A stretch of DNA of 64,000 nt from Phaseolus vulgaris (GCF_000499845.2 NC_023749.2:21633693-21697692), one strand, 5' to 3'; shown: positions 45,764 through 59,900, numbered from the stretch's first letter. The notes: generated by a model from the sequence alone, not told the origin. Made by a program: numbers and translations.

Positions 45764-48700
45764 TAGTTGCATGAATATATTGTATATATTTGACACATGT
45801 TTCTTTGGATAGTTTATAATAGTGATAGACATGTCTTTACAAGAAATTACCATGAAAAGACTTGAAACTATTTTTTTTTATGTAGCTGCATGAATGTATT
45901 GTATAAATTTGACAGATGAGTCTCACTAGTAGTGATAAATATTGGTTTTCAAGTAATTAGGAAGAAAAGAGTTGAAACTGGTTTTTTATTGGTAGTTGCA
46001 TGAGTTTATTGATATATTTCATAGATGACTCTCTACAGTAGTGATAGACATTGGTTTTCAAGAAATTAGCACAAAAAGAATTGAAACTAGTTTTTTTGTG
46101 GTAGTTGCATTCATTTATTATATATATTTGATAGATGAGTCTCTACAGTAGTGATAGATATTGGTTTTCAAGAAATTAGCATGAAAATACTTGAAACTAG
46201 GTTTTTTGTGGTAGTTGCATGAATATATTGTATACATTTGACACATCTGTCTTTAGATAGTTTATAATAGTGATAGACATTGATTTACAAGAAATTACCA
46301 TGAAAAGACTCGAAACTAGTTTTTTTTCTGTAGCTGCATGAATTTTATGTATAAATTTGATACATGAGTCTCACTAGTAGTGATAAACATTTGTTTTCAA
46401 GTAAATAGGAAGAAAAGAGTTGAAAATAGTTTTTTAGTAGTAGTTGCATGAATTTATTGATATATTTCATAGATGACTCTCTACAGTAGTGATAGACATT
46501 GGTTTTCAAGAAATTAGCATGAAAAGAATTGAAACTAGTTTTTTTGTGCTAGTTGCATGAATTTATAGTATATATTCGATAGATGAGTCTCTACAGTAGT
46601 GATAGACATTGGTTTTCAAGAAATTAGCATGAAAATACTTGAAACAAGGTTTTTTGTGGTAGTTGCATAAATTTGATAGATGAGTCTCACTAATAGTGAT
46701 AAACATTGGTTTTCAAGTAATTAGGAAGAAAAGAGTTGAAACTAGTTTTTTATTGGTAATTGCATGAATTTATTGATATATTTCATAGATGAGTCTCTAC
46801 AGTAGTGATAGACATTGGTTTTCAAGAAATTAGCATGAAAATAATTGAAACTAGTTTTTTTGTGGTAGTTGCATGCATTTATAGTATATATTCGATAGAT
46901 GAGTCTCTACAGTAGTGATAGACATTGGTTTTCAAGAAATTAGCATGAAAATACTTGAAACTAGGTTTTTTGTGGTAGTTGCATAAATTTGATAGATGAG
47001 TCTCACTAATAGTGATAAACATTGGTTTTCAAGTAATTAGAAAGAAAAGAGTTGAAACTAGTTTTTTATTGGTAGTTGCATGAATTTATTGATATATTTC
47101 ATAGATGACTCTCTACAGTAGTGATACACATTGGTTTTCAAGAAATTAGCATGAAAAGAATTGAAACTAGTTTTTTTGTGGTAGTTGCATGCATTTATTG
47201 TATATATTTGATAGATGAGTCTCTACAGTAGTGATAGATATTGGTTTTCAAGAAATTAATATGAAGAAAAGACTTGAAACTACTTTTTTGTGGTAGTTGC
47301 ATGAATTTATTGTATGAGTCTCTATGGTAGTGATAGACATTGCTTTTCAAGAAATTAGCATGAAAAGAATTGAAACTAGTTTTTTTGTGGTAGTTGCATG
47401 CATTTATTGTATATATTTGATAGATGAGTCTCTAGAGTAGTGATAGATATTGGTTTTCAAGAAAAATTAGCATGAAAATACTTGAAACTAGGTTTTTTGT
47501 GGTAGTTGCATGAATATATTGTATATATTTGACACATGTGTCTTTAGATAGTTTATAATAGTGATAGACATTGATTTAGAAATTACCATTGAAAGACTCG
47601 AAACTAGTTTTTTTTATGTAGCTGGATGAATTTATTGTATAAATTTGAAAGATGAGTCTCACTTGTAGTGATAAACATTGGTTTTCAAGTAATTACGAAA
47701 AAAGGATTGAAACTAGTTTTTTTATTGGTAGTTGCATTCATTTATTGAAACTAGTTTTTTTATTGGTATTTCATAGATGACTCTCTAAAGTAGTGATAGA
47801 CATTGGTTTTCAAGAAATTAGCATGAAAAGAATTGAAACTAGTTTTTTTGTGGTAGTTGCATTCATTTATTATATATATTTGGTAGATGAGTCTCTACAG
47901 TAGTGATAGATATTAGTTTTCAAGAAATTAGCATGAAAATACTTGAAACTAGGTTTTTTGTGGTAGTTGCATGGATATATTGTATACATTTGACAGATGT
48001 GTCTTTAGATAGTTTATAATAGTGATAGACATTGATTTACAAGAAATTACCATGAAAAGACTCGAAACTAGTTTTTTTTTCTGAAGCTGCATGAATTTTA
48101 TATATAAATTTGACAGATGAGTCTCACTAGTAGTGATAAACATTGGTTTTCAAGTAAATAGGAAGAAAATAGTTGAAACTAGTTTTTTAGTAGTAGTTGC
48201 ATGAATTTATTGATATATTTCATAGATGATTCTCTACAGTAGTGATAGACATTGGTTTTCAAGAAATTAGCATGAAAAGAATTGAAACTAGTTTTTTTGT
48301 GGTAGTTGCATGAATTTAAAGTATATATTCGATAGATGAGTCTCTACAGTAGTGATAGACATTGGTTTTCAAGAAATTAGCATGAAAATACTTGAAACTA
48401 GGTTTTTTGTGGTAGTTGCATAAATTTGATAGATGAGTCTCACTAGTAGTGATAAACATTGGTTTTCAAGTAATTAGGAAGAAAAGAGTTGAAACTAGTT
48501 TTTGGTGGTAGTTGCATGAATATATTGTATATATTTGACACATGTTTCTTTAGATAGATTATAATAGTGATAGACATGTACTTACAAGAAATTACCATGA
48601 AAAGATTTGAAACTAGTTTTTTTTATGTAGCTGCATGAATTTATTGTATAAATTTGATAGATGAGTCTCACTAGTAGTGATAAACATTGGTTTTCAAATA

Positions 48701-49500
48701 ATTTGGAAAAAAAGAGTTGAAACTAGTTTTTTATTGGTAGTTGCATGAATTTATTGATATATTTCATAGATGACTCTCTAAAGTAGTGATAGACATTGGT
48801 TTTCAAGAAATTAGCATGAAAAGAATTGAAACTAGTTTTTTTGTGGTAGTTGCATTCATTTATTATATATATTTGGTAGATGAGTCTCTACAGTAGTGAT
48901 AGATATTAGTTTTCAAGAAATTAGCATGAAAATACTTGAAACTAGGTTTTTTGTGGTAGTTGCATGGATATATTGTATACATTTGACAGATGTGTCTTTA
49001 GATAGTTTATAATAGTGATAGACATTGATTTACAAGAAATTACCATGAAAAGACTCGAAACTAGTTTTTTTTTCTGAAGCTGCATGAATTTTATATATAA
49101 ATTTGACAGATGAGTCTCACTAGTAGTGATAAACATTGGTTTTCAAGTAAATAGGAAGAAAATAGTTGAAACTAGTTTTTTAGTAGTAGTTGCATGAATT
49201 TATTGATATATTTCATAGATGATTCTCTACAGTAGTGATAGACATTGGTTTTCAAGAAATTAGCATGAAAAGAATTGAAACTAGTTTTTTTGTGGTAGTT
49301 GCATGAATTTAAAGTATATATTTGATAGATGAGTCTCTACAGTAGTGATAGACATTGGTTTTCAAGAAATTAGCATGAAAATACTTGAAACTAGGTTTTT
49401 TGTGGTAGTTGCATAAATTTGATAGATGAGTCTCACTAGTAGTGATAAACATTGGTTTTCAAGTAATTAGGAAGAAAAGAGTTGAAACTAGTTTTTGGTG
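45764..49500. repeat. 3737-bp tandem satellite duplication, copy 1
   Basis: Every rare variant I checked recurs 3737 bp later, such as the doubled TTTTTTTATTGG stretch at about 47720-47766 and the frames ending at 47949 and 48942. It contains two 993-bp units (CTCTCTAAAG at 47781 and 48774). Confidence 0.9.
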
Positions 49501-52500
49501 GTAGTTGCATGAATATATTGTATATATTTGACACATGTTTCTTTGGATAGTTTATAATAGTGATAGACATGTCTTTACAAGAAATTACCATGAAAAGACT
49601 TGAAACTATTTTTTTTATGTAGCTGCATGAATGTATTGTATAAATTTGACAGATGAGTCTCACTAGTAGTGATAAATATTGGTTTTCAAGTAATTAGGAA
49701 GAAAAGAGTTGAAACTGGTTTTTTATTGGTAGTTGCATGAGTTTATTGATATATTTCATAGATGACTCTCTACAGTAGTGATAGACATTGGTTTTCAAGA
49801 AATTAGCACAAAAAGAATTGAAACTAGTTTTTTTGTGGTAGTTGCATTCATTTATTATATATATTTGATAGATGAGTCTCTACAGTAGTGATAGATATTG
49901 GTTTTCAAGAAATTAGCATGAAAATACTTGAAACTAGGTTTTTTGTGGTAGTTGCATGAATATATTGTATACATTTGACACATCTGTCTTTAGATAGTTT
50001 ATAATAGTGATAGACATTGATTTACAAGAAATTACCATGAAAAGACTCGAAACTAGTTTTTTTTCTGTAGCTGCATGAATTTTATGTATAAATTTGATAC
50101 ATGAGTCTCACTAGTAGTGATAAACATTTGTTTTCAAGTAAATAGGAAGAAAAGAGTTGAAAATAGTTTTTTAGTAGTAGTTGCATGAATTTATTGATAT
50201 ATTTCATAGATGACTCTCTACAGTAGTGATAGACATTGGTTTTCAAGAAATTAGCATGAAAAGAATTGAAACTAGTTTTTTTGTGCTAGTTGCATGAATT
50301 TATAGTATATATTCGATAGATGAGTCTCTACAGTAGTGATAGACATTGGTTTTCAAGAAATTAGCATGAAAATACTTGAAACAAGGTTTTTTGTGGTAGT
50401 TGCATAAATTTGATAGATGAGTCTCACTAATAGTGATAAACATTGGTTTTCAAGTAATTAGGAAGAAAAGAGTTGAAACTAGTTTTTTATTGGTAATTGC
50501 ATGAATTTATTGATATATTTCATAGATGAGTCTCTACAGTAGTGATAGACATTGGTTTTCAAGAAATTAGCATGAAAATAATTGAAACTAGTTTTTTTGT
50601 GGTAGTTGCATGCATTTATAGTATATATTCGATAGATGAGTCTCTACAGTAGTGATAGACATTGGTTTTCAAGAAATTAGCATGAAAATACTTGAAACTA
50701 GGTTTTTTGTGGTAGTTGCATAAATTTGATAGATGAGTCTCACTAATAGTGATAAACATTGGTTTTCAAGTAATTAGAAAGAAAAGAGTTGAAACTAGTT
50801 TTTTATTGGTAGTTGCATGAATTTATTGATATATTTCATAGATGACTCTCTACAGTAGTGATACACATTGGTTTTCAAGAAATTAGCATGAAAAGAATTG
50901 AAACTAGTTTTTTTGTGGTAGTTGCATGCATTTATTGTATATATTTGATAGATGAGTCTCTACAGTAGTGATAGATATTGGTTTTCAAGAAATTAATATG
51001 AAGAAAAGACTTGAAACTACTTTTTTGTGGTAGTTGCATGAATTTATTGTATGAGTCTCTATGGTAGTGATAGACATTGCTTTTCAAGAAATTAGCATGA
51101 AAAGAATTGAAACTAGTTTTTTTGTGGTAGTTGCATGCATTTATTGTATATATTTGATAGATGAGTCTCTAGAGTAGTGATAGATATTGGTTTTCAAGAA
51201 AAATTAGCATGAAAATACTTGAAACTAGGTTTTTTGTGGTAGTTGCATGAATATATTGTATATATTTGACACATGTGTCTTTAGATAGTTTATAATAGTG
51301 ATAGACATTGATTTAGAAATTACCATTGAAAGACTCGAAACTAGTTTTTTTTATGTAGCTGGATGAATTTATTGTATAAATTTGAAAGATGAGTCTCACT
51401 TGTAGTGATAAACATTGGTTTTCAAGTAATTACGAAAAAAGGATTGAAACTAGTTTTTTTATTGGTAGTTGCATTCATTTATTGAAACTAGTTTTTTTAT
51501 TGGTATTTCATAGATGACTCTCTAAAGTAGTGATAGACATTGGTTTTCAAGAAATTAGCATGAAAAGAATTGAAACTAGTTTTTTTGTGGTAGTTGCATT
51601 CATTTATTATATATATTTGGTAGATGAGTCTCTACAGTAGTGATAGATATTAGTTTTCAAGAAATTAGCATGAAAATACTTGAAACTAGGTTTTTTGTGG
51701 TAGTTGCATGGATATATTGTATACATTTGACAGATGTGTCTTTAGATAGTTTATAATAGTGATAGACATTGATTTACAAGAAATTACCATGAAAAGACTC
51801 GAAACTAGTTTTTTTTTCTGAAGCTGCATGAATTTTATATATAAATTTGACAGATGAGTCTCACTAGTAGTGATAAACATTGGTTTTCAAGTAAATAGGA
51901 AGAAAATAGTTGAAACTAGTTTTTTAGTAGTAGTTGCATGAATTTATTGATATATTTCATAGATGATTCTCTACAGTAGTGATAGACATTGGTTTTCAAG
52001 AAATTAGCATGAAAAGAATTGAAACTAGTTTTTTTGTGGTAGTTGCATGAATTTAAAGTATATATTCGATAGATGAGTCTCTACAGTAGTGATAGACATT
52101 GGTTTTCAAGAAATTAGCATGAAAATACTTGAAACTAGGTTTTTTGTGGTAGTTGCATAAATTTGATAGATGAGTCTCACTAGTAGTGATAAACATTGGT
52201 TTTCAAGTAATTAGGAAGAAAAGAGTTGAAACTAGTTTTTGGTGGTAGTTGCATGAATATATTGTATATATTTGACACATGTTTCTTTAGATAGATTATA
52301 ATAGTGATAGACATGTACTTACAAGAAATTACCATGAAAAGATTTGAAACTAGTTTTTTTTATGTAGCTGCATGAATTTATTGTATAAATTTGATAGATG
52401 AGTCTCACTAGTAGTGATAAACATTGGTTTTCAAATAATTTGGAAAAAAAGAGTTGAAACTAGTTTTTTATTGGTAGTTGCATGAATTTATTGATATATT

Positions 52501-53237
52501 TCATAGATGACTCTCTAAAGTAGTGATAGACATTGGTTTTCAAGAAATTAGCATGAAAAGAATTGAAACTAGTTTTTTTGTGGTAGTTGCATTCATTTAT
52601 TATATATATTTGGTAGATGAGTCTCTACAGTAGTGATAGATATTAGTTTTCAAGAAATTAGCATGAAAATACTTGAAACTAGGTTTTTTGTGGTAGTTGC
52701 ATGGATATATTGTATACATTTGACAGATGTGTCTTTAGATAGTTTATAATAGTGATAGACATTGATTTACAAGAAATTACCATGAAAAGACTCGAAACTA
52801 GTTTTTTTTTCTGAAGCTGCATGAATTTTATATATAAATTTGACAGATGAGTCTCACTAGTAGTGATAAACATTGGTTTTCAAGTAAATAGGAAGAAAAT
52901 AGTTGAAACTAGTTTTTTAGTAGTAGTTGCATGAATTTATTGATATATTTCATAGATGATTCTCTACAGTAGTGATAGACATTGGTTTTCAAGAAATTAG
53001 CATGAAAAGAATTGAAACTAGTTTTTTTGTGGTAGTTGCATGAATTTAAAGTATATATTTGATAGATGAGTCTCTACAGTAGTGATAGACATTGGTTTTC
53101 AAGAAATTAGCATGAAAATACTTGAAACTAGGTTTTTTGTGGTAGTTGCATAAATTTGATAGATGAGTCTCACTAGTAGTGATAAACATTGGTTTTCAAG
53201 TAATTAGGAAGAAAAGAGTTGAAACTAGTTTTTGGTG
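49501..53237. repeat. 3737-bp tandem satellite duplication, copy 2
   Basis: Direct neighbour of copy 1. The inner 993-bp units recur (51518, 52511), and a further partial one follows at 53504, just past the end. Confidence 0.9.
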
Positions 53238-54927
53238 GTAGTTGCATGAATATATTGTATATATTTGACACATGTTTCTTTAGATAGATTATAATAGTGA
53301 TAGACATGTACTTACAAGAAATTACCATGAAAAGACTTGAAACTAGTTTTTTTTATGTAGCTGCATGAATTTATTGTATAAATTTGATAGATGAGTCTCA
53401 CTAGTAGTGATAAACATTGGTTTTCAAATAATTTGGAAAAAAAGAGTTGAAACTAGTTTTTTATTGGTAGTTGCATGAATTTATTGATATATTTCATAGA
53501 TGACTCTCTAAAGTAGTGATAGACATTGGTTTTCAAGAAATTAGCATGAAAAGAATTGAAACTAGTTTTTGTGTGGTAGTTGCATGAATTTAAAGTATAT
53601 ATTCGATAGATGAGTCTCTACAGTAGTGATAGACATTGGTTTTCAAGAAATTAGCATGAAAATACTTGAAACTAGGTTTTTTGTGGTAGTTGCATAAATT
53701 TGATAGATGAGTCTCACTAGTAGTGATAAACATTGGTTTTAAAGTAATTAGGAAGAAAAGAGTTGAAACTAGTTTTTTGTGGTAGTTGCATGAATATATT
53801 GTATATATTTGACACATGTTTCTTTAGATAGTTTATAATCGTGATAGACATGTACTTACAAGAAATTACCATGAAAAGACTTGAAACTAGTTTTTTTTTA
53901 TGTAGCTGCATGAATTTATTGTATAAATTTGATAGATGAGTCTCACTAGTAGTGATAACCATTGGTTTTCAAGTAATTTGGAAGAAAAGAGTTGAAACTA
54001 GTTTTTTATTGGTAGTTGCATGAATTTATTGATATATTTCATAGATGACTCTCTACAGTAGTGATAGACATTGGTTTTCAAGAAATTAGCATGAAAAGAA
54101 TTGAAACTAGTTTTTTTTGTGGTAGTTGGATGCATTTATTGTATATATTTGATAGATGAGTCTCTACAGTAGGGAGAGATATTGGTTTTCAAGAAATTAG
54201 CTGAAGAAAAGACATGAAACTAGTTTTTTTGTGGTAGTTGCATGAATTTATTGTATGAGTCTCTATGGTAGTGATAGACATTGGTTTTCAAGAAATTAGC
54301 ATGAAAAGACTTGAAACTAGTTTTTTGTGGTAGTTGCATGCATTTATTGTATATATTTCATAGATGAGTCTCTATAGTAGTGATAGATATTGGTTTTCAA
54401 GAAATTAGCATGAAATGAGATGAAACTAGTTTTTTTTTGTAGTAGTTGCATGAATTTATAGTATATATTCGATAGATGAGTCTCTATAGTAGTGATAGAT
54501 ATTGGTTTTCAAGAAATTAGCATGAAAATACTTGAAACTAGGTTTTTTGTGGTAGTTGCATGAATATATTGTATATATTTGACACATGTTTCTTTAGATA
54601 GTTTATAATAGTGATAGACATTTATTTACAAGAAATTACCATGAAAAGACTTGAAACTATTTTTTTTTATGTAGCTGCATGAATTTATTGTATAAATTAG
54701 ACAGATGAGTCTCACTTGTAGTGATAAATATTGGTTTTCAAGTAATTAGGAAGAAAAGAGTTGAAACTGGTTTTTTATTGGTAGTTGCATGAGTTTATTG
54801 ATATATTTCATAGATGACTCTCTACAGTAGTGATAGACATTGGTTTTCAAGAAATTAGCAAGAAAAGAATTGAAATTAGTTTTTTTGTGGTAGTTGCATT
54901 CATTTATTATATATATTTGATAGATGA

Positions 54928-55719
54928 TGTACCGCCCTGGTGGTCGGGTGCGATGACGTGGCACCCTGCTACAGTGTAGGCGTGTTGACAAGGCGCCAGG
55001 TTGGCAGTTGGGAAGGAAGTCGGGAGGCACGTGTAGTCGCCGATTGATAAGTTGGCGTGTTCCGATCTCCAGCTTACCAGAATAGGCGATCGCCAGGTTG
55101 AGGATGAAGTCGCCAGATGCAGACTCAGGCGACCAGGCAGTCGGAGATCGCCAGAACAAGCACATCGCCGAAGATGAAGGAGAAGCAGATTATGAAGGCG
55201 GCCGGCGAGACCACAGGGAAGGTGTATGAAGACCCTAACTCGCCAGTTTCAGTAGGGATCGCACTCCTGAGTTAGCTGTGCACTGGGCAGTACCATGCAT
55301 AGGTAACTTAGCCAAAATGAGAGTAGAAGCAGCGCCAAGTCAGGGAGTCTCCAGATGATGGCACGTGTACAGTTGGATACGAGCCACGTGTCCAAGTCTG
55401 TAACTGCCAGGAGAGAGAAAATCACCAGGTATATAAGAGTTCTTAACAGATTTTCTAAGGTACGCGCGTTCAGTTCATACACTTTACGCTTGCGAGTGAC
55501 AGAGCTGTTTGTGAGAGAGATTTGCACGGTTCCAGTTCTTAGTATTTGGTGATACCGTCACTGACTTGAGCGTCGGAGTGCGATCGGCCGCAGCGGCGCC
55601 GTATCGTTTCTTTGCAGGTTCTTGAGATAGATCCAGAGGAGGAACGGAGGTGAGAAGCGGCGCGCACGTCGATCCTTTGACGAGGCATTCTCCAGCGCTC
55701 CGGTCAACAGGCAGGATCA
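54928..55719 (+). mobile_element. T3 5' LTR
   Basis: 792 bp, TGTACCGCCC to GGATCA. It is the reference for the family here and shares its end with 7214, 9331, 13567 and 14741. Length differs from T2 (884) and the solo LTR (813) through indels in U3. Confidence 0.95.
55362..55436 (+). promoter_or_regulatory. T3 LTR promoter elements
   Basis: CACGTG at 55362-55367 and 55385-55390, then TATATAA at 55430-55436. The spacing matches the T1 copy. Confidence 0.65.
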
Positions 55720-56080
55720 TCAGGCGCCCACCGTGGGGCCGTGTAAAACGTGCTCCCATCCACAGCGTGAGTTCGTGGAAGTTTTCGAGGTTTTCTGCGC
55801 GGTTGTGTGCTGGTGCAACCGTCGTGTGCAGTTTCTTTGAGTTTCGTTCGGTGAGTTCGTGTTTTGTGCCGTTTGTTTGCCTTTCAATCGGTGGAGTGAG
55901 GTTTTTTTTGTTGCTTGCGCGCAATCTGTCTGGTGGAAGTTCGAGTTCTTTGGTGGTTTTCTGTGAAGGTTTGCGGTGTTCTTGGGTTCTTGCGCAGTTT
56001 CTTGAGTTTTCTCCGGTTGATCGCTGATTCGGTGGTAGTTGAAGTGTTATTTGCTGTATTTCTGTGGTTCGCTGAAGTTA
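55720..56080 (+). other. T3 leader and presumed primer-binding site
   Basis: This untranslated leader is about 360 bp. The first bases, TCAGGCGCCCACCGTGGGGC, are the same as in T2. GCCCCACGGTGGGC is a near-palindrome. I do not assign a tRNA. The rest is T/G-rich with no gene. Confidence 0.65.
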
Positions 56081-56959
56081 ATGAGAAAGATGAGAAGCAA
56101 TCGTTCCAGTCCCGTGGCTCCCGTCGCTGCTGAAGGCGACGCCGCCATGACCATGGCGCAGATGGCAGAAATGATGCGCTCGTTGCAGGCCACTGTAGAA
56201 GCCTCGCGCGTCGAGCAGGCAAGGATACATGAAGACCTGGTCGCCTCTCGCGCCAGGAACGAGGAGCTCAGCAAGGTAGCTGAGGAGCTGCGTCGAGCTC
56301 TTCAGGAGCAGCAGGTTCGCTCTTCTGCTGAAGAGGTGGCACCGTCGACACGACCTCGTGTTTTCCCAATGCCTTTCATTCAGGCGATTACCGACACGCC
56401 AATTCCCACGAGCGTGGTTCCGGTTAAAGCTGTTTTTACTGGCGTGGAGGATCCAGAGGCTCATCTGACCACGTTCCACACACAGATGATGCTGTCAGGA
56501 GGGTCGGACGCCGTCTACTGTAAGATGTTCGTGAGCACGCTCCAGGGAACGGTGATGGAGTGGTTTGTGAGCCTGCCTAATGGCCACATAACTAATTTTC
56601 AACAATTCTCGAAGATCTTTGTCGAGCAGTATATCGTGAACAAGGCACCGCCCAGGGTGTCCTATGATCTGTTTGATATAAGGCAGTACCATGGGGAGTC
56701 CCTCAGAGACTACCTCAATCGCTTCGGAGCGCAGATGGTCAGATCGCCGGCCAAGGATGAAGAAATGCTGGTCTATGCCTTCAAGAAGGGCGTGCAGCCA
56801 GGGCCATTTTGCGAGGCCTTGATCAGGGCTCATCCAGCGACGTTTGCTGAAGTCAGGCGACTTGCGGTGGCCCACATCGCCGACGAGAGTGAAGTCGCCG
56901 AGAAGAGAGGCAGCATGGCTCCCGCCAGGCCACGCGCCCAGACCAGGATCCAGCCGTAG
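56081..56959 (+). pseudogene. T3 gag, N-terminal part up to a nonsense codon
   Basis: Start chosen at 56081 (MRKMRSNRSSP), which T2 shares; upstream codons differ. The first 90 or so residues contain a probable coiled coil (QATVEASRVEQARIHEDL). The gag core follows with VEDPEAHLTTFHTQMMLSG, VMEWFVSLPNGHITNF and YDLFDIRQYHGESLRDYLNRF. The TAG at 56957-56959 stops it at the word RIQP. T2 has Gln (CAG) there, so this is a C-to-T change at a CAG site. The frame goes on beyond the stop into the CHHC knuckle and protease. Confidence 0.9.
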
Positions 56960-59900
56960 AGGGTGCTGGAGACGGCAGCGGCGGCCAGAAAAGACCAAAG
57001 GACTCGCTATCCTTACGATAGGAGAAATAAGGGAAGAAGCCAAGCGCGCCAACCGCCAGCACGCCAACAACCAGCACGTCGGGAATACAATCGCCCGCCC
57101 AAGCACAAATTCGTCATGGGACTAGCGGACCTGATCGCTATCCCTAACATATCTGCTAGGTTGAAGGCGCCCGAGAAGGTGGGCGACAAGGTGCTGGGGT
57201 CAAAGCCGGACGTTTGGTGCGAGTTCCACCAGTGCTTTGGCCACAACCTGGATTCGTGTTTGTCCTTAGGATACCAGCTCGACGATCTGGTTAAGAGCGG
57301 GTTCCTAAACGACTATCTGCTGGACAGAAGGACCGGAGGAGCGTCGAGTTCCCAGCCAGCAGCTGGAGAAGCCCAACAACACGAGATGCCTATCCATGGG
57401 GAAATCCACACCATTGCAGGGGGTTTCTCAGGTGGTGGATGCACCGCATCGCAAAGGAAGAAGTATGCGCGATCGGTGATGTCAGTGGACATGTTTGAAG
57501 ATCACTCGCCGGAAGTGGACATTACGTTCACCAAGCAGGATCTTCGGGACGTTGTGCCTCATGACAACGATCCCATTGTTATTTCATTGATCACGGCGGG
57601 AAGGAAGGTCCACAGAGTTCTGGTGGACCAAGGAAGTTCGGCGGACGTAATGTTCTGGCCGACTTTCACGCAGCTGGAATTGTCCCTTGACCAGCTAAGG
57701 CGCTATGGAGGGTGCTTGTATGGGTTCGCTGGCGACCAGGTGGAGGTCAGGGGGTACATTGAGCTGAGAACCACGTTTACCGATGAGGTTGGGTCGAGGA
57801 CGGAGAAAATCAAGTACCTCATCGTAAACGCCCCTTCAGCATATAACATCCTGTTGGGAAGGCCCACTCTTAACAGGATAGGCGCAATTCCATCGACTCG
57901 GCACATGAAGGTGAAGCTGCCGTCCATGGAAGGGGTGGTGATCACGATAAAGTCTGATCAGAAAGAAGCGAAAAAGTGCTATGAAAATAGCCTGAAAAAT
58001 AAAAGATCAGTGAGCTATGTAACGACCACCCCGCCTCCCGGTGTGAAGTCAAGACCGCCGGTGATAGAGGAGGCCGCCGGAAGGGACGTAGAGATGGTAG
58101 ATGCTGAGCTGGGGGAGAGGAATGCCGGCCTGGAGGAAGAAGAGGCGCGGAATCGCCCTGAGGAAGCAAGGGAACTGGGGATCGCCAAGGCGGTGATCGC
58201 CAGAGAATCCAGGCCCAAACCCGTCGAGCAGTGGCTCGAGAAGGAGATCGGGGGGAAAGTTTTCAAGCTCGGAAGATCTCTGGAGGTCGATCTCCAGGAC
58301 CAGATCGCCAAGGTGATTGAACGGCATCTGGATGCGTTTGCCTGGTCCGCTGCAGACATGCCCGGGATCGATCCCGACTTCTTGTGCCATCATCTGGCGA
58401 TGGACAACATGGTGAGACCGGTGCGACAAAGAAGGAGGAAATTTAATGAAGAGAGGAGGCAGGCGATCAAGGACGAGACCCAGAAACTCCTCGCTGCAGG
58501 CCACATCAGGGAAGTCCAGTACCCTGAATGGTTGGCGAACGTCGTACTGGTGAAGAAGAGCAACGGGAAATGGCGCATGTGCGTCGATTTCACCGATCTG
58601 AATAAGGCTTGCCCAAAGGATTCGTATCCTTTGCCAAGCATTGATGCCCTGGTTGATAGTGCTGCAGGGTGCAAACTGCTGAGTTTCCTGGATGCCTTCT
58701 CGGGCTATAATCAGATCAAGATGCATCCCATGGATGAAGAGAAAACAGCCTTCATGACGGAGAGGTCGTGCTACTGCTATAAGGTGATGCCGTTTGGGCT
58801 GAAGAACGCGGGGGCCACGTACCAGAGGCTGATGGACCGAGTACTTGCACCGATGCTGGGAAGGAACGTGCAAGCTTACGTCGATGACATGGTCGTGACC
58901 TCGCAGGAGAAAAGCAAGCACGTTGCAGACTTGGAAGAATTGTTCACGACGATCGCCAAGTTCAAGTTGAAGCTCAACCCGGAGAAATGCATTTTCGGCG
59001 TGGAGGCTGGAAAATTTTTGGGTTTTCTCTTGACTGAAAGAGGAATAGAAGCCAACCCGGACAAGTGTGCCGCCATCTTGGCGATGAGAAGCCCGGCTAC
59101 AGTGAAAGAAGTCCAGCAGCTGACAGGTCGGATGGCAGCCCTATCTCGCTTCGTGTCAGCAAGCGGAGAAAAGGGACATCCCTATTTCCAATGTCTGCGG
59201 CGCAATAACAAGTTCGCTTGGACGAAAGAATGCGAGGAAGCTTTCGTCAAGCTGAAGGAATATCTGGCGAGCCCGCCGGTTCTGTGCAAACCACTGGCGG
59301 GAATCCCTCTCAGGTTGTATTTCGCGGTGACTGAAAGGGCGGTGAGTGCGGTGCTCGCCCAGGACCAGGATCAGGCTCAGAAGCCTATTTATTTTGTGAG
59401 CAAGGTGCTGCAGGGCCCAGAAACGAGATATCAGGCCCTGGAAAAGGCTGCGCTTGCTGTGGTGTTTTCGGCGAGGAGGTTGCGCCACTACTTCCACAGC
59501 TTCACAATACTGGTGATGACTGACCTGCCCATCCAGAAGGTCTTAAAGAAACCTGACGTTGCAGGAAGAATGGTGAAGTGGGCAGTCGAATTGTCAGAAT
59601 TTGACATTAAATATGAGCCCCGAGGCCCGATCAAGGGGCAAATCTTTGCAGATTTTGTAGTCGAGCTCTCATCAGAGGCAACGCGGGTTGAAGGTGACGA
59701 CTTCCGTTGGGTACTCTCGGTGGATGGGTCGTCGAACCAGCAGGGTAGCGGTGCTGGAGTCATATTGGAAGGACCCAATGGCGTGCTGATCGAACAATCG
59801 TTGAGATTCGCCTTCAAAGCCAGCAACAATCAAGCAGAGTATGAGGCGCTGATCGCCGGGATTCTGCTGGCCAAGGAAATGGGAGCTAGGGTGTTGATGG

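Larger units (their letters stand above)
35506..54927. repeat. Satellite array, right block
   Basis: About 19.4 kb of the same satellite in the same orientation and phase as the left block; B alone separates them. Unit arrangement is more mixed than on the left, with several long duplications (772, 993, about 1900 and 3737 bp). It ends at 54927, where T3 begins. No gene is present. The recurring 64-codon minus-strand frames (40333, 48143, 49136, 51880, 52873 and others) are the same satellite stretch. Confidence 0.97.

Noticed and set aside
18147..54927. Regular repeats that might recall a CRISPR array
   Set aside because: Monomers are contiguous and vary along their whole length. There are no fixed repeats with unique spacers, and this is plant DNA.
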